From Bifidobacterium breve (GTDB lineage Bacteria > Bacteroidota > Bacteroidia > Flavobacteriales > Flavobacteriaceae), in contig CALPIE020000006.1 of NCBI GenBank assembly GCA_943323545.2, positions 1-42,566 of the forward strand: 42,566 nucleotides of DNA. The letters are read 5' to 3'. Shown in pieces: positions 10,389-20,015 of the stretch. Under the pieces are notes generated by a model that saw only the letters and a list, made by a program, of their open reading frames with translations, was not told the DNA's origin and made no database searches. Position 1 is the stretch's first letter, and each line of letters opens with the position of its first letter. The translations under genes were made by a program, and so were the position numbers.

Positions 10389-11420
10389 TTAATTAAAAGC
10401 TAATAAGCATATTCCTGTTATTATAATGTTGATAATCGAAAGCGGAATCAAAACTTTCCATCCCAAGTTCATCAATTGATCGTATCTAAATCTAGGTATC
10501 GTCCAACGAATCCACATGAAGAAGAAAATGAACCCACATATTTTGATAAACAAGACGATAATTCCCAACACATTGGCGATGTTAACACCCCAATTTTCAA
10601 CCGCCCAACTCATTCCAGGATAGTTGTAACCTCCAAAAAACAAAACCGCTAAAACCGTTGAGGATATAAACATATTCGCGTATTCAGCGAATAAATAGAA
10701 TCCCATTTTCATGGAAGAATATTCTGTATGATAGCCACCAATCAATTCACTTTCGCATTCCGCTAAGTCGAATGGTGTTCGGTTGGTTTCTGCAAAAGCG
10801 CAAATTAAAAAGATTAAAAACGAAACCGGTTGGTACAATACATTCCAGTGCCAACCTGCTTGTTGAATCGAAATTTCTTTTAAACTCAGGGTTCCTGTCA
10901 TCATCAATAAAGCGATTAGCGACAATCCCATTGCTACTTCATACGATACCATTTGAGAAGCGGCACGAACGGCTCCCATTAGTGAGAATTTGTTATTCGA
11001 TGCCCATCCACCAATCATAATTCCGTAAACGCCTAGTGAAACCACTCCTAAAATATATAATAAAGAAACGTCGATATCGGTAGCCTGGAGGTATATGTCT
11101 TTTCCAAACAAGTGTAATTTGTCTCCCCACGGAATCACCGCGCTGGTCATTAAAGCCGTGCTCATCGCAATGGCCGGACCCACAACAAATAAAAATTTAT
11201 TTGGGGTATTAGGAAAAAATTCTTCTTTAGCAAATAATTTCATTCCGTCTGCAAGCGGTTGTAATAACCCTCCCCAACCAGCACGATTCGGACCCACACG
11301 GTCTTGTAAATAAGCCGCAACTTTACGTTCTGCCCATGTAGAATACATTGCCATAATCATGGTAATGGCAAAAACCGTTATAATGATGACACTTTTTTCT
11401 ATGATAAATGCACTATCCAT
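10389..11420 (-). CDS. nuoH: NADH-quinone oxidoreductase subunit H
   Basis: 'RVGPNRAGWGGLLQPLADGMKLFAKEE', 'ETNRTPFDLAECESELIGGYHTEYS'. Confidence 0.97.
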   Translation of the reverse strand: MDSAFIIEKSVIIITVFAITMIMAMYSTWAERKVAAYLQDRVGPNRAGWGGLLQPLADGMKLFAKEEFFPNTPNKFLFVVGPAIAMSTALMTSAVIPWGDKLHLFGKDIYLQATDIDVSLLYILGVVSLGVYGIMIGGWASNNKFSLMGAVRAASQMVSYEVAMGLSLIALLMMTGTLSLKEISIQQAGWHWNVLYQPVSFLIFLICAFAETNRTPFDLAECESELIGGYHTEYSSMKMGFYLFAEYANMFISSTVLAVLFFGGYNYPGMSWAVENWGVNIANVLGIIVLFIKICGFIFFFMWIRWTIPRFRYDQLMNLGWKVLIPLSIINIIITGICLLAFN

Positions 11421-12468
11421 TTTTCTTTGAATTTAGAGGTGTACCATCTACTTTTTCGTTGTAATCTATTTCGGCCATACTGATTTTCTTACGGTCTATA
11501 TCACGTCCATCCAAAATTCCTTTTTCGGTTTCAATGATGACCTTGTCCAATTTTCTAGTATAGTTATTTTGATTGATTACTGAATCTTTTTCGAATTTAC
11601 GTGGACCTTCAATTGTCCAATCGCTTACTTCTTTTTTATCAAAACGACAGGTATTACAGATAAAATCTTCTACTTCGTGGTATTCGTCTTTACGAGCTGT
11701 TACTCTTTGAATTTCGTTTCCGAACATCCAAAGGGTTGTTTTTCCGCAACATCCCGGAGTTGTACATTCTCTGTGCGCATTGAATGGTTTGTTGAACCAC
11801 ACTCTCGATTTGAATCGGAAAGTCTTATCAGTCAAAGCACCAACAGGACAAACGTCAATCATGTTTCCAGAGAATTCATTGTCAATCGCCGCAGAAACGC
11901 ATGTTGAAATTTGAGAATGGTCGCCACGATTCAAAACACCGTGAACACGACCATCTGTTAATTGGTCGGCCACTTCCACACAACGTTGACATACAATGCA
12001 ACGGTTCATGTGCAGTTGAATTTTATCGCCAATATCTTCTGGTTCAAATACTCTTTTTTCTTCAATAAAACGTTGTTGTAATTTTCCGTGTTCAAAACTC
12101 AAATTCTGCAAATCACATTCACCTGCCTGGTCACAAACCGGACAATCCAATGGGTGGTTGATCAAAAGGAATTCGGTTACCGCATTTCTAGCTTCCTTCA
12201 CTCGGTCGGAGGATTTACTTGCGACTTCCATTCCGTCTTGACAACCCGTTACACAAGAGGCCATTAATTTTGGCATTGGTCTAGGGTCGGCTTCGCTTCC
12301 TTTGGTAACGTCCACTAAACAACAACGGCACTTTCCGCCGGTTCCTTTTAGTTTCGAATAATAACACATGGCTGGCGGAACGGATTCTCCACCAATCATA
12401 CGAGCAGCCTGCAGGATGGTTGTTCCTGGAGCTACTTCTATTTCTTGACCGTCTATGGTTACTTTCAT
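11413..12468 (-). CDS. nuoG: NADH-quinone oxidoreductase subunit G, short form (FeS domains only)
   Basis: 351 aa; N-terminal 2Fe-2S, 'NHPLDCPVCDQAGECDLQN', 'CIVCQRCVE'; no large molybdopterin-like domain follows. Confidence 0.92.
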   Translation of the reverse strand: MKVTIDGQEIEVAPGTTILQAARMIGGESVPPAMCYYSKLKGTGGKCRCCLVDVTKGSEADPRPMPKLMASCVTGCQDGMEVASKSSDRVKEARNAVTEFLLINHPLDCPVCDQAGECDLQNLSFEHGKLQQRFIEEKRVFEPEDIGDKIQLHMNRCIVCQRCVEVADQLTDGRVHGVLNRGDHSQISTCVSAAIDNEFSGNMIDVCPVGALTDKTFRFKSRVWFNKPFNAHRECTTPGCCGKTTLWMFGNEIQRVTARKDEYHEVEDFICNTCRFDKKEVSDWTIEGPRKFEKDSVINQNNYTRKLDKVIIETEKGILDGRDIDRKKISMAEIDYNEKVDGTPLNSKKNG

Positions 12469-12487
12469 ATGGATGAAATTCTATTCT

Positions 12488-13855
12488 TTATATTTCTTGC
12501 TTTGCTACTAAATGCTTTACTTTTTCAAAAGGCTCATTAACAAAGTGATCTCTATTTTTTATTTTTTCCGGGAAACGGATGTGGTATTCAAACTCGTCTT
12601 TAAAGTGACGGATTGCGGCAGCCACTGGCCAAGCAGCAGCATCACCCAAAGGACAAATGGTGTTTCCTTCAATTTTTGCCTGAATGCTCCACAACAATTC
12701 GATGTCTTCTTCGCGACCGTGACCGTTTTCGATTCTATGCAATACTTTTTCTAACCAGCCTGTTCCTTCACGACAAGGCGTACATTGACCACAACTTTCA
12801 TGGTGGTAGAATCGTGAGAAATTCCAGGTGTTACGAACGATACATGCTCGATCGTCATAAACAATAAATCCACCGGAACCTAACATAGAACCTGTTGCGA
12901 ATCCACCGTCTGCCAAACTTTCGTACGACATCAAACGGTCTTCTCCTGCAGCGGTTTTGTATATTAAATGCGCTGGTAAAATTGGCACCGAACTTCCTCC
13001 TGGCACTAAGGCTTTTAATGGTCGGTCGGTTTGCATTCCACCACAATATTCATCCGAATTCATGAATTCGTATACCGATAATCCCAAATCGATTTCGAAA
13101 ACCCCTTGATTTTTTATATTTCCGGAAGCTGAAATTAATTTTGTTCCTGTTGAACGTCCGATTCCAATCGCTGCATAATCAGCACCCGAATTGTTTACAA
13201 TCCATGGCACAGCCGCAATCGTTTCAACGTTATTCACCACCGTTGGATTCGCCCAAAGTCCGGAAACTGCAGGGAATGGCGGTTTGATTCTCGGATTTCC
13301 ACGTTTGCCTTCCAAACTTTCGATTAAAGCCGTTTCTTCTCCACAGATGTAAGCTCCTCCTCCAATTTGAACGTACAGTTCCAAATCGTAACCCGAACCC
13401 AATATATTTTTACCCAACCAACCGGCAGCTTTTGCTTCGGCGATGGCTCTTTCTAAAATTTTGTAAACCCACATGTATTCGCCACGAATATAGATGTAGG
13501 ATAAGTTGGCACCCAAGGCATAACTTGAAGTAATCATTCCTTCGATTAGCAAGTGAGGAATGTACTCCATCAGATATCGGTCTTTAAAAGTCCCCGGTTC
13601 AGATTCGTCGGCATTGCACACCAAATGTCTTGGTTTTCCTGATTTCTTGTCGATAAAACTCCATTTCATTCCGGCAGGGAAACCCGCACCACCACGACCG
13701 CGAAGTCCCGAAGTTTTTACTTCTTCTACAACCTCATCAGGAGTCATTTTTTTTAGGGCTTTTTCCACCGATGCGTAACCGCCTTCTTTGCGGTATACTT
13801 CGTAGGTTTTAATACCCGGAACATTGATTTTGTCTAATAATATTTTTCTTCCCAT
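12488..13855 (-). CDS. nuoF: NADH-quinone oxidoreductase subunit F
   Basis: 'GLRGRGGAGFPAGMKWSF', 'ESCGQCTPCREGTGW'. Confidence 0.97.
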   Translation of the reverse strand: MGRKILLDKINVPGIKTYEVYRKEGGYASVEKALKKMTPDEVVEEVKTSGLRGRGGAGFPAGMKWSFIDKKSGKPRHLVCNADESEPGTFKDRYLMEYIPHLLIEGMITSSYALGANLSYIYIRGEYMWVYKILERAIAEAKAAGWLGKNILGSGYDLELYVQIGGGAYICGEETALIESLEGKRGNPRIKPPFPAVSGLWANPTVVNNVETIAAVPWIVNNSGADYAAIGIGRSTGTKLISASGNIKNQGVFEIDLGLSVYEFMNSDEYCGGMQTDRPLKALVPGGSSVPILPAHLIYKTAAGEDRLMSYESLADGGFATGSMLGSGGFIVYDDRACIVRNTWNFSRFYHHESCGQCTPCREGTGWLEKVLHRIENGHGREEDIELLWSIQAKIEGNTICPLGDAAAWPVAAAIRHFKDEFEYHIRFPEKIKNRDHFVNEPFEKVKHLVAKQEI

Positions 13856-13859
13856 TATA

Positions 13860-14390
13860 TTATTTATCGTGTAAAGTGATTTTTCCGTCTTTGCAATCGG
13901 TAATTAATTGGTCGATTTTTGCTTCTGTTAAATGTTCCTGAAAGAAATCACCCAACTGCATCATGGGTGCATAACCACAAGCACCAAGACATTCAACGCC
14001 ACGGATTTCAAAAAGTCCGTCTACTGTTGGTTCACCTACTTTAACCCCTAATTTGTTACACGTGTAATCCATCAAATCTTCTAAACCGTTTTGACAACAA
14101 GGTGAAGTTTGACAGAATTCGAACATGTATTTTCCGATAGGTCTTTGATTATACATCGTATAAAATGTAACGACTTCATAGACTTCAATAGGTTGTATTT
14201 CTAAAATCTCGGCTACTTTGTTTTGCAATTCAATACTTAACCAATTGTCATGTGCATCCTGAACTTCATGCAAAACCGGCAACAATGCTGATTTCTTTTT
14301 GTCTGCAGGATAATGACTGATTAACTCATTGATGCGATCCGTCAAAGCAGGCGTTATGTTTATTTCTTGTTTTATGTGTGATCTTTCCAT
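13860..14390 (-). CDS. nuoE: NADH-quinone oxidoreductase subunit E
   Basis: 24-kDa 2Fe-2S ferredoxin-like; 'CQTSPCCQNG', 'ECLGACGYAPMMQ'. Confidence 0.95.
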   Translation of the reverse strand: MERSHIKQEINITPALTDRINELISHYPADKKKSALLPVLHEVQDAHDNWLSIELQNKVAEILEIQPIEVYEVVTFYTMYNQRPIGKYMFEFCQTSPCCQNGLEDLMDYTCNKLGVKVGEPTVDGLFEIRGVECLGACGYAPMMQLGDFFQEHLTEAKIDQLITDCKDGKITLHDK

Positions 14391-14396
14391 TCTATA

Positions 14397-14583
14397 TTTT
14401 AGATTTTAGATTTAGGATTTAGGATTTAAAAACGTATACATTGTGAATGCGTTTTTCCTAATAATACCAAAAATCTATATTCTTTGTCTTAAATCTATAT
14501 TTATTGCGCTGCGCTCCATACAATTCGGCTACGCCTCGGGTCTTTTTTCTAAAATCCTAAATCTCAATTCCTAAATCTTAAAT
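14397..14583. repeat. Composite intergenic element between nuoE and nuoD: TTTAGGATTT arms, inner hairpin and 31-nt element
   Basis: Left arm ~14397-14427, inner hairpin AAAAACGTAT/ATGCGTTTTT 14428-14456, 31-nt element 14511-14541, right arm 14551-14583. Confidence 0.8.
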
Positions 14584-14585
14584 GG

Positions 14586-15821
14586 TTACGCGTCTAATTC
14601 GCCGGCAATTACATTCAAACTTGATAATATTACGATTGCGTCAGATAACATTGCCCCTTTTATCATTTCAGGATAAGCTTGATAATAGATAAAACAAGGT
14701 CTTCTAAAATGCAAGCGGTACGGCGTTCTGCTTCCGTCGGTAACTAAATAAAATCCCAATTCTCCATTTCCACCTTCTACCGCGTGGTAGACTTCAGCGA
14801 CCGGAACAGGCACTTCACCCATCACAATTTTGAAATGATAGATTAGGCTTTCCATGTTGTTATAAACGTCTTCTTTTGGTGGCAAGTAATAATCGGGAAC
14901 ATCAGCGTGGTATGGTCCTTCCGGCATTTTTTCCAACGCTTGGCGGATGATGCTTAAACTTTCCCAAACTTCGGCATTACGAACGCAAAAACGGTCGTAG
15001 GTATCTCCCGATTTTCCAACTGGAACGATGAAATCAAAATCTTCGTAAGACGAATAAGGCTCGGCGACACGAACGTCGTAATCAATTCCGGCAGCACGCA
15101 AATTCGGACCCGTAAATCCGTAGGACATCGCTTTTTCGGCAGATATTGGTCCAACGTTTACCGTTCTATCGATAAAAATTCTATTTCTTTCAAAAAGGTT
15201 TTCGAATTCTTTCCACGCTGGCGGAAATTCCTCCAAAAATTTATTCAATAATTCAAAAGCTTTTGGTGTAAAGTCTCTTTCAAAACCACCAATTCTTCCC
15301 ATATTGGTTGTTAAACGGGCACCACAAATTTCTTCGTAGATTTCGTATACTTTTTCTCGGAATTGAAATACGTAAAGGAAACCAGTATAGGCTCCAGTAT
15401 CAACTCCAAGAATCGAATTACAAATCAAGTGATCGGTAATACGAGCCAACTCCATTACAATCACTCTTAAATATTGAGCACGTTTTGGCACTTCAATATT
15501 TAATAATTTTTCTAATGTCATCCACCATCCCAAATTATTAATCGGTGATGAACAATAGTTCATACGGTCGGTTAATGGCGTAATTTGGTAAAACGGACGG
15601 TTTTCGGCAATTTTTTCGAAGGCGCGGTGAATGTAACCAATGGTAGGTTCGGCATCTAAAATGCGTTCCCCATCCATCAAAAGAATATTTTGAAAAATTC
15701 CGTGGGTCGCGGGATGCGTTGGCCCTAAGTTCAGGATAGAATACTCGCTGCCATCTTCATTGAGTTGGTCTTTTATTATTTTAGCATAACGATGCTCTGG
15801 TGGTAATAATAGTTCTGACAT
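14586..15821 (-). CDS. nuoD: NADH-quinone oxidoreductase subunit D
   Basis: 'NLGPTHPATHGIFQNILLMDGE', 'IGYIHRAFEK', 'SDAIVILSSLNVIAGELDA'. Confidence 0.97.
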   Translation of the reverse strand: MSELLLPPEHRYAKIIKDQLNEDGSEYSILNLGPTHPATHGIFQNILLMDGERILDAEPTIGYIHRAFEKIAENRPFYQITPLTDRMNYCSSPINNLGWWMTLEKLLNIEVPKRAQYLRVIVMELARITDHLICNSILGVDTGAYTGFLYVFQFREKVYEIYEEICGARLTTNMGRIGGFERDFTPKAFELLNKFLEEFPPAWKEFENLFERNRIFIDRTVNVGPISAEKAMSYGFTGPNLRAAGIDYDVRVAEPYSSYEDFDFIVPVGKSGDTYDRFCVRNAEVWESLSIIRQALEKMPEGPYHADVPDYYLPPKEDVYNNMESLIYHFKIVMGEVPVPVAEVYHAVEGGNGELGFYLVTDGSRTPYRLHFRRPCFIYYQAYPEMIKGAMLSDAIVILSSLNVIAGELDA

Positions 15822-15837
15822 TTATAGAATGTGAAAA

Positions 15838-16371
15838 TTATATTGAGTGTTGACTATTCATTGCTGTTCTTCCGAAGAAACGGTCGTCTTTGTCGGTTCG
15901 TCCGCTGTCTTCCATTGGGAATTCTTTCCGCATTGGGAAAGATACCATTTCATCCATATTTAAAATTCGTTTCAATTGTGGATGTCCTATAAAATTGATT
16001 CCGTAAAAATCATAGGTTTCTCTTTCCATCCAATTGGCAGAAAGGAATAAATTACTTGCGGTTTTTACTTCCGGGTTTTCGCCGTTTAAATAGGTTTTGA
16101 TTTTAATTCTTGTATTTTCAACCCAATTGTGCATATGGTAAACCACTGCGAATTGATGGTTGACATCATTATCTGGGTAATGGATTCCGCATAAATCGGT
16201 TAAAAAATGAAAGTTTAAATCAGCATCTTCTTTTAAAAATCGAATTACATCGTGAATTTTATCAGAAGAAGCTTCGAAAGAAAAAATACCCTGTTGTGTT
16301 TGAAAATCCAATACGTTTGAACCAAATTTCTGAGCTATTTTTTCTTGTATGGTTGCAGTTTCTAATGCCAT
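15838..16371 (-). CDS. nuoC: NADH-quinone oxidoreductase subunit C
   Basis: 'ANWMERETYDFYGINFIGHPQLKRILNMDE'. Confidence 0.95.
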   Translation of the reverse strand: MALETATIQEKIAQKFGSNVLDFQTQQGIFSFEASSDKIHDVIRFLKEDADLNFHFLTDLCGIHYPDNDVNHQFAVVYHMHNWVENTRIKIKTYLNGENPEVKTASNLFLSANWMERETYDFYGINFIGHPQLKRILNMDEMVSFPMRKEFPMEDSGRTDKDDRFFGRTAMNSQHSI

Positions 16372-16373
16372 TT

Positions 16374-16916
16374 TTATAGGTTGTAAGAAGCTAATAATTC
16401 TTTATATTCTGGTGAGTTTCTTCGTCGAACTGATTCGTTTCGTACTAACTCTTGCAATTGCATTACGCCATCAACAATTTGTTCTGGTCTTGGGGGACAA
16501 CCTGGAACGTAAACATCAACTGGAATAACTTTATCAATTCCTTGTAAGACAGAATAGGTATCAAAAATTCCTCCTGACGAAGCACAAGCTCCAACAGCAA
16601 TTACCCAACGTGGTTCTGACATTTGTTCATATACTTGGCGAAGAATAGGTGCCATTTTTTTAGAAATAGTTCCCATTACCATTAACATATCCGCTTGACG
16701 GGGAGAAAAACTCACACGTTCAGAGCCGAAACGGGCCAAATCGTAATGCGATGCCATAGTGGCCATGAATTCAATTCCACAACATGAAGTCGCGAATGGC
16801 AATGGCCAAAGTGAATTAGCACGGGCCATTCCTACAACATCATTTAGTTTTGTTGCAAAATAACCTTCTCCTGAAACTCCTTCTGGCGGAGGAACCAATT
16901 TTGTTCTTGTACTCAT
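16374..16916 (-). CDS. nuoB: NADH-quinone oxidoreductase subunit B
   Basis: 'WPLPFATSCCGIEFMA', 'VGACASSGG', 'VPGCPPRPEQI'. Confidence 0.97.
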   Translation of the reverse strand: MSTRTKLVPPPEGVSGEGYFATKLNDVVGMARANSLWPLPFATSCCGIEFMATMASHYDLARFGSERVSFSPRQADMLMVMGTISKKMAPILRQVYEQMSEPRWVIAVGACASSGGIFDTYSVLQGIDKVIPVDVYVPGCPPRPEQIVDGVMQLQELVRNESVRRRNSPEYKELLASYNL

Positions 16917-16920
16917 TTTT

Positions 16921-17066
16921 AAATTTTAGATTTTACTCCGCTACGCTCCATACAGTTCGGCTGCGCCTCGGGTTGGATTTTAGATTTAGGATTTACCTAA
17001 AACCAAATCTGTCTTTAAAATATTATTAATTTTGAAAATCCTTAATCCTAATTCTCAATATCCTGA
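16921..17066. repeat. Second copy of the composite intergenic element, between nuoB and nuoA
   Basis: 31-nt element 16943-16973 flanked by 'ttttagatttaggattt' (16978-16994) and opposing 'aaaatccttaatcctaattctcaatatcct' (17035-17064). Confidence 0.78.
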
Positions 17067-17070
17067 ATTA

Positions 17071-17436
17071 TTATTCCCATTCTAGTGCTTTCTTCTTAAT
17101 AATGTAAAAGAAACCAACTAAAAGTAACAACATGAAAATGACCATTTTTACCATTCCGTCTACTCCAAGTTCTTTGAAGTTGATTGCCCAAGGATATAGG
17201 AAAATAACTTCGACATCGAAAAGGACAAAAAGAATGGCTACTAAAAAATATTTTACGGAGAATGGAATACGAGCATTACCTACAGATTCGATTCCACACT
17301 CGAAATTTTTATCTTTATTTACAGAACTTCTTTTCGGACCTAATTTTCCGGAAATGATTATGGTTCCCACAACAAAACCTACGGCTAAAAATAGCTGCAT
17401 TAGTATTGGAAAATAATTTATTTGAGTTGTATTCAT
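17071..17436 (-). CDS. nuoA: NADH-quinone oxidoreductase subunit A (start at MNTTQINYFP)
   Basis: 'FECGIESVGNARIPFSVKYFLVAILFVLFDVEVIFLYPWA'; CAT at 17434-17436. Confidence 0.95.
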   Translation of the reverse strand: MNTTQINYFPILMQLFLAVGFVVGTIIISGKLGPKRSSVNKDKNFECGIESVGNARIPFSVKYFLVAILFVLFDVEVIFLYPWAINFKELGVDGMVKMVIFMLLLLVGFFYIIKKKALEWE

Positions 17437-17468
17437 GGAACAATTATAAGTAGTTATAAAAATTAGCG

Positions 17469-17498
17469 CAAATATACATAGCAATATCTAATTAACAA
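17469..17498 (-). promoter_or_regulatory. Predicted Bacteroidetes-type promoter of the nuo operon (TTG-N19-TATATTTG)
   Basis: Minus strand TTG (17496-17498), 19-nt spacer, TATATTTG (17469-17476) upstream of nuoA. Confidence 0.65.
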
Positions 17499-17573
17499 AA
17501 ATAGAGTCATAAACGTTTGTTGTTTATATCTTAAAATCAGCTATTTAAAATAATTCTAAATAAAGGTGGTAAA

Positions 17574-17601
17574 CAAAAAAAAGTCCCGATTTTATCGGGA
17601 C
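17574..17601 (-). terminator. Rho-independent terminator of cold-shock gene
   Basis: GTCCCGAT-TTT-ATCGGGAC followed on the minus strand by a T-run. Confidence 0.85.
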
Positions 17602-17637
17602 GTTTAGATTTTCTAGGTAATCAAAAATTAATTTATA

Positions 17638-17838
17638 TTATTCTTCGATAACTACTACTTGAGCAGCTACTTTACCTTTTCTTCCTTCTTCTTCTTCGTA
17701 AGAAACTTTATCACCTTCATTAAGTGATTCAGCCTTAATACCTGTTGCGTGAACGAAAATGTCTTTTCCATTTTCATCATCTGTAATGAATCCGTAACCT
17801 TTAGACTCATTGAAAAATTTAACTGTACCTGTGCGCAT
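17638..17838 (-). CDS. Cold-shock protein (CspA family); start at MRTGTVKFFN
   Basis: 'GTVKFFNESKGYGFITDDENGKDIFVH'; CAT at 17836-17838. Confidence 0.93.
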   Translation of the reverse strand: MRTGTVKFFNESKGYGFITDDENGKDIFVHATGIKAESLNEGDKVSYEEEEGRKGKVAAQVVVIEE

Positions 17839-17865
17839 TTTGTAATGTAAAAAATTAATAATGGT

Positions 17866-17894
17866 CAAAGATATACTTATTTCTTACATAGCAA
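17866..17894 (-). promoter_or_regulatory. Predicted promoter of csp gene (TTG-N18-TATCTTTG)
   Basis: Minus strand motif match 28 nt upstream of the csp start codon. Confidence 0.6.
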
Positions 17895-18056
17895 ACAAAA
17901 ATCAAATAAAAAGTTAAAATTATTTTTTAGATTTTTTATTATAAACAAATGATTTTCAGATTACTATTTAAATTATCTTGAAAACGAGAATAATATAAGC
18001 TACAATTTTTATAATTTTAAATAATTGTATCTTAAATAGTTGTGAATTTGATAAAA

Positions 18057-19808
18057 TTACTGAAGATTAATTTTAATATGCAATTCTTTTAATTGTGTAT
18101 CATCAATTACGGATGGAGCATCAATCATAACATCGCGTCCTGAATTATTTTTTGGAAAAGCGATAAAATCACGGATGGTTTCTTGTCCGCCTAAAATAGC
18201 TACCAATCGATCCAATCCGAAAGCCAATCCGCCATGTGGTGGAGCACCAAATTGGAAAGCATCCATTAAGAACCCGAATTGATTTCGAGCTTCTTCTTCG
18301 GTGAATCCTAAATATTTGAACATTAATTGTTGTGTTGCTTTATCATGAATACGAATAGATCCACCACCAATTTCATTTCCGTTTAACACCATATCGTAAG
18401 CGTTGGCTCGAACTTTCCCGGGATTGGTTGCTAATAAATCCATGTCTTCTGGTTTTGGAGATGTGAAAGGATGGTGCATTGCGTGCCATCTTCCGCTCTC
18501 TTCATCCAATTCCAACAATGGAAAATCGACTACCCATAATGGTGCAAATACTTCTGGATTCCGCAATCCTAAACGAGTTGCTAATTCCATCCGCAATGCC
18601 GAAAGTTGGGTACGGGTTTTGTCTGCTGGACCAGAAAGCACAAAAATCATATCGCCAGCTTTAGCACCAGTAACTTTAGCCCAATTCGCCAAATCGGCTT
18701 GATCGTAAAATTTATCTACTGACGATTTAAACGTTCCGTCTTCTTCACATTTTACATACACCATTCCGGTGGCACCAACTTGTGGACGTTTAACCCAATC
18801 AATTAAAGCATCAATTTCTTTTCTGGTGAAGGAAGCACAATTCGGAGCTGCAATTCCAACCACCAATTCAGCCGAATTAAAAACACCAAAATCTTTGTTT
18901 TGCGCTACAGCGTTTAATTCGCCAAATTCCATTCCGAAACGGATGTCTGGTTTGTCATTACCGAAGGTTTTCATAGCGTGATCGTATGTCATTCGAGGGA
19001 ATTTTTCTACCTCGATTCCTTTTAATTCTTTAAGTAAATGACGTGTCAATCCTTCAAAAACATTTAAAATGTCTTCTTGTTCTACGAATGCCATTTCGCA
19101 ATCGATTTGTGTAAATTCGGGTTGTCTATCGGCGCGTAAATCTTCATCGCGAAAGCATTTTACAATTTGAAAATACTTATCCATACCACCCACCATCAAA
19201 AGTTGTTTGAAAGTTTGAGGCGATTGTGGTAAAGCATAAAATTGTCCTTCGTTCATTCGGCTTGGAACAACGAAATCACGAGCTCCTTCAGGAGTTGATT
19301 TTATTAAATAAGGAGTTTCAATTTCACAAAAATCTAAATCAGATAAATATTTACGTACTTCCATTGCCACTTTGTGACGGAAGAGTAAACTGTTTTTTAC
19401 TGGATTTCTTCTAATATCTAAGTAACGGTATTTCATTCGGATGTCTTCGCCACCATCAGTTTCATCTTCAATTGTGAATGGCGGAGTAAGAGCCGTATTG
19501 AGTATCTTTAATTCGGAAACTAAAATTTCAATATCGCCGGTAGCCATGTTTTTGTTTTTTGCTTCACGCTCAATAACAGTTCCTTTTACTTGAATGACAA
19601 ACTCTCTTCCAAGCGTTTTTGCCGATTCAAATACAGTTTTATCAGTACGACTTTCGTCGAAAATTAACTGTGTAATTCCGTAACGGTCACGTAAATCGAC
19701 CCAATTCATAAATCCCTTGTCACGTGATTTTTGAACCCATCCGGCAAGCGTAACTTCTTTATTGATGTGCGATGCGTTTAATTCACCACAATTATGACTT
19801 CTATACAT
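18057..19808 (-). CDS. aspS: Aspartyl-tRNA synthetase
   Basis: 583 aa; '[42 protein letters not shown]', '[12 protein letters not shown]'. Confidence 0.97.
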   Translation of the reverse strand: MYRSHNCGELNASHINKEVTLAGWVQKSRDKGFMNWVDLRDRYGITQLIFDESRTDKTVFESAKTLGREFVIQVKGTVIEREAKNKNMATGDIEILVSELKILNTALTPPFTIEDETDGGEDIRMKYRYLDIRRNPVKNSLLFRHKVAMEVRKYLSDLDFCEIETPYLIKSTPEGARDFVVPSRMNEGQFYALPQSPQTFKQLLMVGGMDKYFQIVKCFRDEDLRADRQPEFTQIDCEMAFVEQEDILNVFEGLTRHLLKELKGIEVEKFPRMTYDHAMKTFGNDKPDIRFGMEFGELNAVAQNKDFGVFNSAELVVGIAAPNCASFTRKEIDALIDWVKRPQVGATGMVYVKCEEDGTFKSSVDKFYDQADLANWAKVTGAKAGDMIFVLSGPADKTRTQLSALRMELATRLGLRNPEVFAPLWVVDFPLLELDEESGRWHAMHHPFTSPKPEDMDLLATNPGKVRANAYDMVLNGNEIGGGSIRIHDKATQQLMFKYLGFTEEEARNQFGFLMDAFQFGAPPHGGLAFGLDRLVAILGGQETIRDFIAFPKNNSGRDVMIDAPSVIDDTQLKELHIKINLQ

Positions 19809-19961
19809 TGGAATAAAATTTTTATTTCATACAATAGCTTTGCAGATGCTAAAGCTTAATGCCGAAAATTCGGCATCGGGTGCAAAAGTAAAAAACAAAT
19901 ATCAAAATACTATGGGAATCAACAATTGAATTACAGAATAAATTTTTTGTTAATTAATATT

Positions 19962-19989
19962 TGACACTAAATAAAAAAAGTATCTTTGA
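19962..19989 (+). promoter_or_regulatory. Predicted promoter for the TlpA-like gene (TTG-N17-TATCTTTG)
   Basis: TTG 19962-19964, TATCTTTG 19982-19989, ATG at 20016. Confidence 0.65.
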
Positions 19990-20015
19990 TTTTCAAAAAT
20001 TAAAAAAACACTATT

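Noticed and set aside
14397-14427. Telomere-like TTTAGGA repeats
   Set aside because: Resemblance to plant-type telomere units is superficial: copies are degenerate, short and internal in a bacterial operon.
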